Source of the DNA: JAYOEY01 sp038120295
GTDB taxonomy: Bacteria; Pseudomonadota; Alphaproteobacteria; MPNO01; UBA2964
DNA: 26,745 bases
Assembly (NCBI GenBank): GCA_038120295.1
Contig: JAYOLL010000033.1
Location: 1 to 26,745, forward strand
Direction: 5' to 3'
Below the pieces are notes generated by a model. The model had not been told where the DNA came from. It did not search any database and saw only the letters and a list, made by a program, of their open reading frames with translations. Below are positions 1 through 6,473 of this stretch, one piece after another; positions within the stretch are counted from its first letter, which is position 1; every line of letters starts with the position of its first letter. The position numbers and the translations under genes were made by a program.

Positions 1-417
1 GACATGACGACGCCGGAGATCACTTTGCGCGGCGCGAAGCAGCTTTACGAGGAATCGGGCATCGGGCCCGAGGATGTTGACCTTGCCGAGGTGCATGACG
101 CGTTCGCCATCGCCGAGCTGCTTTATTACGAAGCGCTCGGGTTCTGCGCGCGCGGCGAGGCGGCGAAGCTGCTGGAAGAGGGCGAGACATCGATCGGCGG
201 CAGGATCCCGGTAAACCCGTCGGGCGGCCTCCTGTCCAAGGGCCATCCGATCGGCTCGACCGGCGTCGGCCAGATCGTCGAGGTGGTGCGCCAGCTCCGC
301 GGTCAGTGCGGCGACCGCCAGGTCGAGGGTGCAAAGGTCGGACTGACCCACTGCACCGGCGGCGGGGTGTCGGGCTTCGATCATGGCGTCTGCTCTATCC
401 ATCTGTTTGCGCGGTAA
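1..417 (+). CDS. Thiolase / SCP-x-like acyl-CoA thiolase, C-terminal part (5' truncated by window)
   Basis: This is the C-terminal thiolase domain of a protein that begins before the window; the reading frame is open from base 1. Three family landmarks are visible: HDAF near residue 32 of the visible part, the SKGHPIGSTG active-site histidine loop, and a late CTGGG cysteine loop followed by GFDHG. This arrangement is typical of sterol-carrier-protein-x type thiolases and lipid-transfer thiolase-like proteins rather than of the classical FadA form. Such enzymes split or form C-C bonds of acyl-CoA thioesters in the cytoplasm. It is followed after 55 bases by a molybdenum hydroxylase, a CoA-transferase and an enoyl-CoA hydratase-like gene on the same strand, so a CoA-thioester degradation operon is likely. 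The N-terminal nucleophilic cysteine cannot be checked because that part is missing. Confidence 0.88.
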   Translation, partial: DMTTPEITLRGAKQLYEESGIGPEDVDLAEVHDAFAIAELLYYEALGFCARGEAAKLLEEGETSIGGRIPVNPSGGLLSKGHPIGSTGVGQIVEVVRQLRGQCGDRQVEGAKVGLTHCTGGGVSGFDHGVCSIHLFAR

Positions 418-472
418 GAAGATGGCTTCCATTCGTCCGGCATTCCCTCCCTCCGCACGGGAGAACTGATCC

Positions 473-2815
473 ATGGGTGCGAAATTCATGGGCGCGCGGG
501 TCAAGCGACTGGAAGACCAGGCGCTGCTGACCGGAAAGGGCGAGTTCACCGACGACATTTTACTGCCGGAAATGCTGCACGCGGTTTTTATCCGCAGCCC
601 GCATCCCCACGCGCGCTTCACGACGATCGACAAATCCACAGCCGAAGCAATGGAGGGCGTCCACGGCGTCTTCACGCTGGCGGATTTCCCGAAGGATATT
701 CAGGACAACCGGCTGCTCCTGCTGCTGCCCAATCCCGCGATTACCCAGGTGCGCATGCCCTATCTGCTGGCGCGCGACGAAACCCATTACGTGGGGGAAC
801 CCGTCGCCGTCGTCATCGCCGAGACGCGCCATATCGCGGAGGACGCGGCTGTCGCCGTCGAGATCGACTGGGAACCGCTGTCTGCGATCAACGATGCGAA
901 GGATGCGCTGGCCGATGGTGCAACGACGGCCCATACCGGCGCGGACAACAACATCGCCGCAAAGTTCACGCCGCAATACGGCGATGTCGACGCCGCCTTC
1001 GCAGGCGCGGCAAAAACCGTTTCGGTGTCGATCCGTCACCACCGGGGCGGCGGCCATGCGCTCGAAGGGCGCGGCGCGCTTGCCGAATACGACGCGGACG
1101 AAGGCCGCACCATGCTGTGGTCGGCGACCCAGGCGCCGCATCAGGTCAAGCGCAACATCATCGGCGTTCTGGGCTGGACCGAGAACGAGATCGACGTCAT
1201 CGCACCCGACGTGGGCGGCGGGTTCGGGCCAAAGGCGATGTTCTATCCGGAAGAGGCGGTGGTCCCGTTCCTCGCCCGGAAACTGCGTCGCCCGATCAAA
1301 TGGACCGAAGACAGGCGCGAGCATTTCCTGACCGCGAGCCAGGAACGCGACCAGTACTGGGATGTCGAGGCCGCTTTCGACGCAGACGCAAAGCTGCTCG
1401 GCGTGCGCGGCACGATGATCCACGACACCGGCGCCTACGTTCCGTGGGGCATCGTCTCGCCGCTGATCTCTGCGACCACGACGCCGGGCCCCTACGTTCT
1501 GCCGAGCTACCGGCTCGAAACTTTCGTCATGCTGACCAACAAGGTACAGGTCACCCCGGTGCGCGGCGCGGGCCGGCCGCAGGCGGTATTCGCGATGGAG
1601 CGGCTGATGGACAGGGCGGCAGAGGCGTTCGGTCTGGACCCGGCGGAGATCCGGCGGCGTAACCTGATCCCGGCGGAGGCCATGCCCTACAAGGTCGGTC
1701 TGGTTTTCCGCGACGGCAAGCCGGTCATCTATGACAGCGGCGACTATCCGCTGTGCCACGACAAGGCCATGGCGCAGTCGGAATACGAAGGATTTGCGGC
1801 ACGCCAGCAGGCGGCGCGGGCGGAGGGTCGCAATATCGGGATCGGCATCGGTTCCTATGTCGAGGGCACGGGGCTCGGTCCGTTCGAAGGCGCGACCGTC
1901 CGGATCGAGGCGTCGGGACGCATCACGCTGGCGACCGGCGCAGCGCCGCAGGGTCAGGGCCACTGGACGACCATGGCGCAGCTTTGTGCCGAGAAATTCG
2001 GCGTCGGCGTCGAGGATGTCGATGTCCGCCTCGCCGACACGACCTCGATCCCCCACGGCGTCGGCACGTTCGCGAGCCGCATCGCCGCCAACGCCGGACC
2101 GTCGGTGCATCTCGCCTCAATCGACGTGCGCGACAAGGCGATCCGGATTGCCGCCCACATGCTGGAAGCGGCAGAGGAAGATATCGAGCTCGACGGGGGG
2201 CGCGCCTTTGTACGCGGCGTGCCCGACATGTCTCTGGGGCTGGGAGAGCTGGCCCATGCGGTCGCCGGCACGCCGGGATTCGCCATGCCGCCAGGATTCG
2301 AGCCGGGCCTCGAATCGACGCATTACTTCTCTCCCGACCAGTCGGCCTATTGCAACGGTACGCATGTCGCGGAGGTCGAGGTCGACATCGAAACCGGGCA
2401 TATAAAAATTCTGCGTTACGTCATCGCCCACGATTCGGGGAACCTGATCAACCCGATGATCGTCGACGGGCAGGTGCAGGGTGGGCTCGCCCACGGAATC
2501 GGCAACGCCCTGTTCGAGGAACAACATTTCGACGACGGCGCGAACCCGCTGACCACCACCTTCGCCGAATATCTCATCCCGGGCGCGGGCGAGGTCATCG
2601 ATGCCGAGGCGATTCATATCGAAAGCCCGTCACCGCTCAACCCGCTGGGCGTCAAGGGCGCTGGCGAGGGCGGCACCATCCCGGCGGCAGCGGCCATCAT
2701 CGCAGCGGTGGAAAACGCGCTTGGTCCGTTTGGCGCTTCCTTCATGGACGTGCCGCTGACGCCCGAGAAAATCGTCGCCGCTGTCCATGCTGCACAGGGA
2801 CAGGCCGCCGAATGA
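473..2815 (+). CDS. Xanthine dehydrogenase-family molybdopterin-binding subunit (CoxL-like, form II)
   Basis: This 780-residue protein matches the usual length of large subunits of molybdenum hydroxylases (CO dehydrogenase/xanthine dehydrogenase family), which hydroxylate substrates using a molybdopterin cytosine dinucleotide cofactor. Visible landmarks are GGGFG at residues 248-252, the active-site loop VRGAGRP at 363-369 (the form II type, not the CO-oxidising AYxCSFR loop), a GQGH cofactor loop, and the catalytic glutamate in GAGEGG at residue 732. The form II loop means CO is probably not the substrate. The ATG at 473 is preceded by GGGAGAA at suitable spacing; a second in-frame ATG at 488 is possible. 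No FAD or 2Fe-2S subunit gene is present downstream, so they must lie upstream of the window or elsewhere. The 3' end overlaps the next gene by ATGA. Confidence 0.93.
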   Translation: MGAKFMGARVKRLEDQALLTGKGEFTDDILLPEMLHAVFIRSPHPHARFTTIDKSTAEAMEGVHGVFTLADFPKDIQDNRLLLLLPNPAITQVRMPYLLARDETHYVGEPVAVVIAETRHIAEDAAVAVEIDWEPLSAINDAKDALADGATTAHTGADNNIAAKFTPQYGDVDAAFAGAAKTVSVSIRHHRGGGHALEGRGALAEYDADEGRTMLWSATQAPHQVKRNIIGVLGWTENEIDVIAPDVGGGFGPKAMFYPEEAVVPFLARKLRRPIKWTEDRREHFLTASQERDQYWDVEAAFDADAKLLGVRGTMIHDTGAYVPWGIVSPLISATTTPGPYVLPSYRLETFVMLTNKVQVTPVRGAGRPQAVFAMERLMDRAAEAFGLDPAEIRRRNLIPAEAMPYKVGLVFRDGKPVIYDSGDYPLCHDKAMAQSEYEGFAARQQAARAEGRNIGIGIGSYVEGTGLGPFEGATVRIEASGRITLATGAAPQGQGHWTTMAQLCAEKFGVGVEDVDVRLADTTSIPHGVGTFASRIAANAGPSVHLASIDVRDKAIRIAAHMLEAAEEDIELDGGRAFVRGVPDMSLGLGELAHAVAGTPGFAMPPGFEPGLESTHYFSPDQSAYCNGTHVAEVEVDIETGHIKILRYVIAHDSGNLINPMIVDGQVQGGLAHGIGNALFEEQHFDDGANPLTTTFAEYLIPGAGEVIDAEAIHIESPSPLNPLGVKGAGEGGTIPAAAAIIAAVENALGPFGASFMDVPLTPEKIVAAVHAAQGQAAE

Positions 2816-4047
2816 CGGAACTTCCCAGACGCGGCGGTCCGCTCGACGGCATTCGGGTTCTCGACCTCACCCAGTTTCTGGCGGGCCCTTTTTCGACCCA
2901 GATACTTGGCGACCTCGGCGCGGAAGTGTTCAAGCTCGAAGCGCCCTCGGGCGACTGGTCACGCGTGCTGCCGCCGCATTTCGTCGGCAAGGACAGCTGC
3001 TATTACCTGTCGATCAACCGCAACAAGGCGGGCGTCGTGATCGACATGAAGGACCCCGAAGGGCTCTCGCTGGTCAGGAAGCTGGCGGGCAAGTGCGACA
3101 TCCTGATGGAGAACTTCCGGCCCGGCGTGCTGGACCGGCTGGGTCTCGGCTACGACGCGCTCGCAGCCGACAATCCAGGACTGATCTGGGCGTCGATCAG
3201 CGGGTTCGGTCAGACCGGCCCCTACCGCGACCGGCCGGCCTACGACATGATCGTGCAGGCGATGTCGGGCGGCATGAGCCTGACCGGCGAGCGCGACGGC
3301 GCATCGGTCCGCGCGGGCATCCCTCTGGGCGATCTGTCTGCCGGCATGTATGCCGCGATCGGCGCGCTGGCGGCGCTGGAAGAGCGGCGGCGCACCGGCA
3401 AGGGCAGGCGGATCGATATTTCGATGCTGGACTGCCAGGTCGCCATGCTCACCTATCAGGCGGCCTATTACCTGCATTCGGGCGAGGTGCCCGGACGACA
3501 GGGGCGCGGCCATGAATCGATCCCGACATACCGCTCTTTCGATGCGGCAAACGACACGCAACTGGTGATCTGCGCCAACACCGAACGCATGTGGCAGGGG
3601 CTTTGTTCGGTTCTGGGGCTCAACGCGCTGACCGAAGACGAGCGCTTCCTGACCAATGAGGACCGCCACCGCAACCGTGAAGCGCTGTGGCCGCTGCTGG
3701 AAGACGCGTTTTGCAAACGCGAGGCACATGACTGGGTCGCCGACCTGCTGGAAGCCGGCGTGCCGGTGGGCGAGGTCAATAATCTCGCGGACTCGCTCAA
3801 TGACGAGCAGGTACTGCACCGGCAGATGGTGCTCGACCTGCAGTCGCCCGGCGGGCTGAACGCGCGCGTCGCCGGCAATCCGGTGAAATTCGACGGCGAG
3901 GCGAACGCGCCGCACCGTTATCCGCCGGCGCTCGGCGAACACAGCCGGGCGGTGCTGCAGAAAGTGCTTGGGCTGGGAGATGACGAATACGAGGCCTGCC
4001 TGAATAAGGGCATCGTCCGCGAGGCAGGCGAAGCAGAGCAAGGATAG
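2812..4047 (+). CDS. CaiB/BaiF family (class III) CoA-transferase
   Basis: The protein has 411 residues, typical for family III CoA-transferases, which move CoA between carboxylic acids through an aspartyl-CoA intermediate. The N-terminal LDGIRVLDLTQFLAGP block, the NRNK motif at 69-72, NFRPG at 101-105 and the catalytic aspartate D145 in PAYDMIVQ are all present. The start chosen is the ATG at 2812, whose ATGA overlaps the stop of the molybdenum hydroxylase gene and implies translational coupling. The open frame continues far upstream, but that part lies out of frame inside the previous gene and is not real. It probably activates an acid substrate for the neighbouring CoA-dependent enzymes. 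The substrate cannot be read from the sequence. Confidence 0.95.
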   Translation: MTELPRRGGPLDGIRVLDLTQFLAGPFSTQILGDLGAEVFKLEAPSGDWSRVLPPHFVGKDSCYYLSINRNKAGVVIDMKDPEGLSLVRKLAGKCDILMENFRPGVLDRLGLGYDALAADNPGLIWASISGFGQTGPYRDRPAYDMIVQAMSGGMSLTGERDGASVRAGIPLGDLSAGMYAAIGALAALEERRRTGKGRRIDISMLDCQVAMLTYQAAYYLHSGEVPGRQGRGHESIPTYRSFDAANDTQLVICANTERMWQGLCSVLGLNALTEDERFLTNEDRHRNREALWPLLEDAFCKREAHDWVADLLEAGVPVGEVNNLADSLNDEQVLHRQMVLDLQSPGGLNARVAGNPVKFDGEANAPHRYPPALGEHSRAVLQKVLGLGDDEYEACLNKGIVREAGEAEQG

Positions 4048-4058
4048 GGAAAACTGAG

Positions 4059-4787
4059 ATGGCAGACGGATACTCGGTGAAACAGGATGGCGCGATCGTG
4101 CGGGCGACGCTGACGCGGCCGGAGGCGGGCAACATGATCACGCTCGGGATGGCGCGGGACATCGCCGCCGACATCGCAAAGGCCGGAGCGGACCCGTCGG
4201 TTCATGCCATCGTCATCCGTGGCGAGGGCGACGATTTCTGCAAGGGTCGCGACCCGGCTGGTGCGCCCGAAGGCAAACCGACCACCGCGGTCGAGATGAA
4301 GGATGCCCTGATCGAGCCACTGCTGGGAGTCTACCGCGCCGTTCGGGAAGCTGAAGTACCGGTGATCACCGGCGTGCAGGGGCTCGCCAACGGACTCGGC
4401 TGCGGCATCACGGCGATCTCGGATATCACCATCGCCGCCGATAATGCCCGGTTCGCAACACCGGAAATGCGCGCCAACCTGCCACCGACTCTCGCCATGC
4501 TGGCGCATCTCGGGCGCGTCCCGCCGAAATCGCTTCTCCACATGGTTTATTCGACCGACACGATCGATGCGCAGCGCGCGGTTTCCATCGGGCTGGTCAG
4601 CGAGATCGTTCCCGCGGCGGAACTGGACAACGCGGTGGAAGGTCTGCTGGAAAAGCTCGCCAACTACGAGCGGGCGTCGGTCGTGACCTGTAAATCCTAT
4701 CTGCGCGAAGCCCAGAACACGCCCTACAACACAGCCAACGATCTCGCGGGCAACATGCTTTCAGTGGTGCTGTCGTCGCGACGGTAG
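4059..4787 (+). CDS. Enoyl-CoA hydratase/isomerase family protein
   Basis: A crotonase-fold protein of 242 residues, slightly short for the family (about 255-265). The oxyanion-hole region RGEGDDFCKGRD (residues 54-65) and the central block GLANGLGCGIT followed by ATPEMRANLPP are clear. Of the two catalytic glutamates of classical enoyl-CoA hydratase, the second is present (E136) but the first is replaced by glycine (G116 in GCGIT, exactly 20 residues upstream as in the family). The protein may therefore be an isomerase, a hydrolase or another crotonase-fold activity rather than a standard hydratase. It lies 11 bases after the CoA-transferase and is the last gene of this operon. Confidence 0.9.
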   Translation: MADGYSVKQDGAIVRATLTRPEAGNMITLGMARDIAADIAKAGADPSVHAIVIRGEGDDFCKGRDPAGAPEGKPTTAVEMKDALIEPLLGVYRAVREAEVPVITGVQGLANGLGCGITAISDITIAADNARFATPEMRANLPPTLAMLAHLGRVPPKSLLHMVYSTDTIDAQRAVSIGLVSEIVPAAELDNAVEGLLEKLANYERASVVTCKSYLREAQNTPYNTANDLAGNMLSVVLSSRR

Positions 4788-4794
4788 AGAGTAA

Positions 4795-4824
4795 TCCGCG
4801 TACGCGGAGTCGCCGACTATTTTT
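4795..4824 (+). terminator. Possible weak terminator between convergent genes
   Basis: A 14-base perfect palindrome TCCGCGTACGCGGA (4795-4808) runs into AGTCGCCGACT (4808-4818), followed by a short T-run ATTTTT. It lies between the end of the catabolic operon and the stop of the convergent Sel1 gene. The hairpins are strong, but the T-run follows the second, very tight stem, so efficiency is uncertain. Confidence 0.35.
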
Positions 4825-5326
4825 CCTGTTTTTTCTTCTGCTCGGTGCGCCATTCGAACGCCGCGCGACGCGCCGCCGAAATGACCGGTCTCGGAAAAGA
4901 TTTGGAGAGTTGAGAATAATACACCTGCGCGCCTTTGTGGCCGGCTTGTGACGCAAGCAACAGCCATTTAAGCCCCTCGTTCACATTCTGCTCCACACCC
5001 TCGCTCAGGATCAGGGCAACGCCGTATTCTTTCTGCGCCGGCACGTGTCCGAGCTCCGCCGCCTGGCCGAAAAGCGCATGGGCCCGGTCAAGGTTCTTCG
5101 GCGTTCCCCATCCCGCCGCATGCATGGTCGCCAGCATGTACAGCGCGTCTGCGTTTCCCTTTCCGGCTTCCGGGCGCAGTTCCTTGAAGGCCGCCGTGTA
5201 GTCCTTGGCATGGATCGCCGCCTTCCCGGCCTCGATATCCGCGCGAGCGGGCACGAGCGTTCCCAGTACGAAGATCAGGGCCGCTAACGCGGGAATCCGG
5301 AAATAGTGTCGCTGCGAGAATTCCAA
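4817..5326 (-). CDS. Secreted Sel1-repeat (TPR-like) protein
   Basis: A 169-residue protein with an N-terminal signal peptide (hydrophobic stretch at about residues 11-26, cleavage after ARA) followed by Sel1-like repeats. The consensus pattern ALYMLATMHAAGWGTPKNLDRAHALFGQAA is visible at about 61-90, followed by a second repeat ending KWLLLASQAGHKGAQ. The C-terminus is lysine-rich (QKKKQEK). Sel1 repeats mediate protein-protein contacts; a periplasmic location is inferred from the signal peptide, and no enzymatic role is visible. The start is a TTG preceded by AAAGGAA about 8 bases upstream; no ATG is available before the signal sequence. It follows the adenosyltransferase by 91 bases on the same strand, so the two may be cotranscribed. 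Confidence 0.85.
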   Translation of the reverse strand: MEFSQRHYFRIPALAALIFVLGTLVPARADIEAGKAAIHAKDYTAAFKELRPEAGKGNADALYMLATMHAAGWGTPKNLDRAHALFGQAAELGHVPAQKEYGVALILSEGVEQNVNEGLKWLLLASQAGHKGAQVYYSQLSKSFPRPVISAARRAAFEWRTEQKKKQEK

Positions 5327-5417
5327 TACACCGTTCCTTTGCGGAGGGCCGTCTGTAACTCACTATAATCAGGCCCGGATCGGCAGCTTACATAAGGATA
5401 TGGCGAAATCGTGGCGG

Positions 5418-6014
5418 TCAGGCACCGTCGGCGGACGCGGTCATGCCAGGCTGCCAGAGAACATCGTCCGCGCCGTTCGCATTGGCGGCGCGGGCCATCA
5501 CGAAAAGCAGGTCGGACAACCGGTTCAGATAGATAATCGAATTGGGATTGATCTCCTCGTTGCGTGCCAGCGCTGTTACCGCGCGCTCCGCCCGCCGCAC
5601 TACCGTCCGGGCAAGATGGAGCCGACAGGCACCATCCGAACCGCCAGGCAGCACGAAGGACGTCAGCGGTTCCAGCTTTTCGTTGACCGAGTCGATCTCA
5701 CCCTCCAGCCGCTTCGTCTGCACAGGCTGGATACGTAGACCGCCGTCTGCCGCATCGCCATCCGGTTTTCTGAAAGGCGTCGCGAGATCCGCACCGAGAT
5801 CGAACATGTCGTTCTGAATGCGCGTCAGGATTTCGGCAAGCGCCGAACCTTCGCGTTCCAGAACCTGGCGCGCCAGGCCGATCGTGGCGTTCGCTTCGTC
5901 GACATCGCCGATTGCGGCAATCCGCTCCGAGTCCTTGGGCACGCGGTCGCCACCGACAAGCGACGTTTCGCCGCTATCGCCGCCGCCGGTATAGATCCTG
6001 TCGAGCCTGACCAT
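5418..6014 (-). CDS. Cob(I)yrinic acid a,c-diamide adenosyltransferase, PduO type
   Basis: A 198-residue PduO-type ATP:cob(I)alamin adenosyltransferase, which makes adenosylcobalamin in the cytoplasm. The N-terminal ATP-binding block RIYTGGGDSGETSLVGGDRV, the GDVDEANATIG helix, the PGGSDGACRLHLARTVVRRAER block and the C-terminal LNRLSDLLFVMAR motif are all present. The ATG at 6014 is chosen because the homologous region begins there and AGGTGA lies at good spacing upstream. The frame stays open a further 318 bases through the riboswitch on the other strand, which is not coding. It is divergent from the B12-uptake operon, so imported cobalamin and its activation to coenzyme are encoded side by side. 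PduO-type enzymes serve B12 salvage as well as synthesis. Confidence 0.95.
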   Translation of the reverse strand: MVRLDRIYTGGGDSGETSLVGGDRVPKDSERIAAIGDVDEANATIGLARQVLEREGSALAEILTRIQNDMFDLGADLATPFRKPDGDAADGGLRIQPVQTKRLEGEIDSVNEKLEPLTSFVLPGGSDGACRLHLARTVVRRAERAVTALARNEEINPNSIIYLNRLSDLLFVMARAANANGADDVLWQPGMTASADGA

Positions 6015-6033
6015 GTGTTTCACCTGCCCAGCA

Positions 6034-6062
6034 TTGCTGTTCTCATTTGAGAACGATATAGT
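6034..6062 (+). promoter_or_regulatory. Sigma70-like promoter of the B12-uptake operon
   Basis: TTGCTG (6034-6039) and TATAGT (6057-6062) form -35 and -10 elements separated by exactly 17 bases. A start of transcription at about 6067-6069 would put the first transcribed bases immediately before the cobalamin aptamer, which supports the assignment. The spacer is almost entirely occupied by a perfect palindrome (separate entry). Confidence 0.65.
6039..6054. promoter_or_regulatory. 16-bp perfect palindrome in promoter spacer, candidate operator
   Basis: GTTCTCA-TT-TGAGAAC is a perfect 7-2-7 inverted repeat lying between the -35 and -10 elements of the riboswitch promoter and only 25 bases upstream of the divergent adenosyltransferase start. 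The position is that of a repressor operator. I do not recognise the motif as a specific regulator's site; it is neither a standard Fur box nor an obvious Irr box. Confidence 0.55.
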
Positions 6063-6069
6063 GCCCGAT

Positions 6070-6256
6070 GACGGTTCCCGTCCACGGGATGAAAAGGGAA
6101 CGCGGTGCGGACACGGGAAACATAACAGAAATCCCGGCCAATGCCGCGGCTGTCCCCGCAACTGTAAGTGAGGAGCCGGCTTCCAGAAGATGCCACTGGG
6201 GAAACCCGGGAAGGCGGAAGTCGGCGGCGACTCACAAGCCAGGAGACCTGCCGTCA
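6070..6256 (+). ncRNA. Cobalamin riboswitch (B12 aptamer)
   Basis: The conserved core is unmistakable: GGTTCCC with pairing GGGAAC, then GCGGTGCGGACACGGG, the long conserved GCTGTCCCCGCAACTGTAAG, GAGGAGCC, CCACTGGGGAAACCCGGGAAGG, and the terminal CAAGCCAGGAGACCTGCC. It binds adenosylcobalamin or related cobalamins and lowers expression of downstream genes. The gene it leads is a TonB-dependent receptor of the BtuB type, followed by btuFCD, which fits. No U-tract terminator lies between the aptamer and the receptor gene; a Shine-Dalgarno-sequestering hairpin does (6404-6463). Translational control is therefore the likely mechanism. Confidence 0.96.
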
Positions 6257-6338
6257 AAATCGTCACCCATCCGGCGGTCGGGGCAACTGACGGGACGGCA
6301 TTCTCCGTTTGCGGTGACCTGGGCGTACGCAACGCGCC

Positions 6339-6344
6339 GGAGGA
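6339..6344 (+). promoter_or_regulatory. Shine-Dalgarno of the leader ORF
   Basis: GGAGGA lies 6-7 bases before an ATG at 6351. The same hexamer can also pair with TCCTCC at 6405-6410, the strand that hides the receptor gene's own Shine-Dalgarno. It can itself be partly hidden by CTCCG at 6303-6307 (pairing with CGGAG 6338-6342) or by CCGGCG at 6271-6276 (pairing with CGCCGG 6335-6340). It therefore sits at a junction of competing structures. Confidence 0.55.
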
Positions 6345-6350
6345 GCCAGG

Positions 6351-6473
6351 ATGGGGAACAGTCAGACATCAAGAGTCCGTATACGTATACAGCGGTCAAC
6401 GCTGTCCTCCACCGGTTTTCTGCGCACGGCGGCGTCCGCCATCGAAAACCCCAAATGGAGGACTATCTTTTGA
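6351..6473 (+). CDS. Leader ORF (40 aa) between B12 riboswitch and btuB
   Basis: This short frame starts at ATG 6351 with GGAGG seven bases upstream and runs 40 sense codons to TGA at 6471-6473. Its stop overlaps the TTG start of the receptor gene (TTGA), the classic arrangement for translational coupling. The peptide begins MGNSQTSRVRIRIQ, is basic, rich in Ser/Thr/Arg, and has no membrane segment or recognised domain. Its coding region contains the whole hairpin that hides the receptor gene's ribosome-binding site, so ribosomes translating it would melt that hairpin. I infer a regulatory leader peptide; whether the peptide itself matters is unknown. The ORF may be fortuitous, but a good Shine-Dalgarno together with an exact stop/start overlap argues against that. 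Confidence 0.55.
   Translation: MGNSQTSRVRIRIQRSTLSSTGFLRTAASAIENPKWRTIF
6404..6463 (+). promoter_or_regulatory. Hairpin sequestering the btuB Shine-Dalgarno (riboswitch expression platform)
   Basis: GTCCTCCA (6404-6411) is perfectly complementary to TGGAGGAC (6456-6463), which contains the btuB Shine-Dalgarno GGAGGA (6457-6462). Just inside, GGTTTTC (6414-6420) is perfectly complementary to GAAAACC (6444-6450). The apical part holds a small GGCG/CGCC stem (6428-6431 with 6437-6440). The result is a 15-base-pair bipartite stem that hides the ribosome-binding site 7 bases before the TTG start. Only a short TCTTTT follows, so action as a transcription terminator is less likely than translational blocking. 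Confidence 0.75.

Noticed and set aside
560..2110. 516-codon minus-strand open frame
   Set aside because: It lies wholly antisense to the molybdenum hydroxylase, shows no domain, and is rich in Arg/Asp/Gly as expected for a shadow frame in GC-rich DNA.
2959..4041. 360-codon minus-strand open frame
   Set aside because: It is antisense to the CoA-transferase, with no domain and no ribosome-binding site that stands out.
6379..6390. 12-bp palindrome GTATACGTATAC as an operator
   Set aside because: It lies about 300 bases inside the transcript, within the leader ORF, with no promoter elements around it; it may be chance.
6068..6469. In-frame upstream extension of the btuB-like receptor (to give 821 residues)
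   Set aside because: It would translate through the conserved cobalamin aptamer, and the signal peptide begins only after the TTG at 6470, which has an ideal Shine-Dalgarno.
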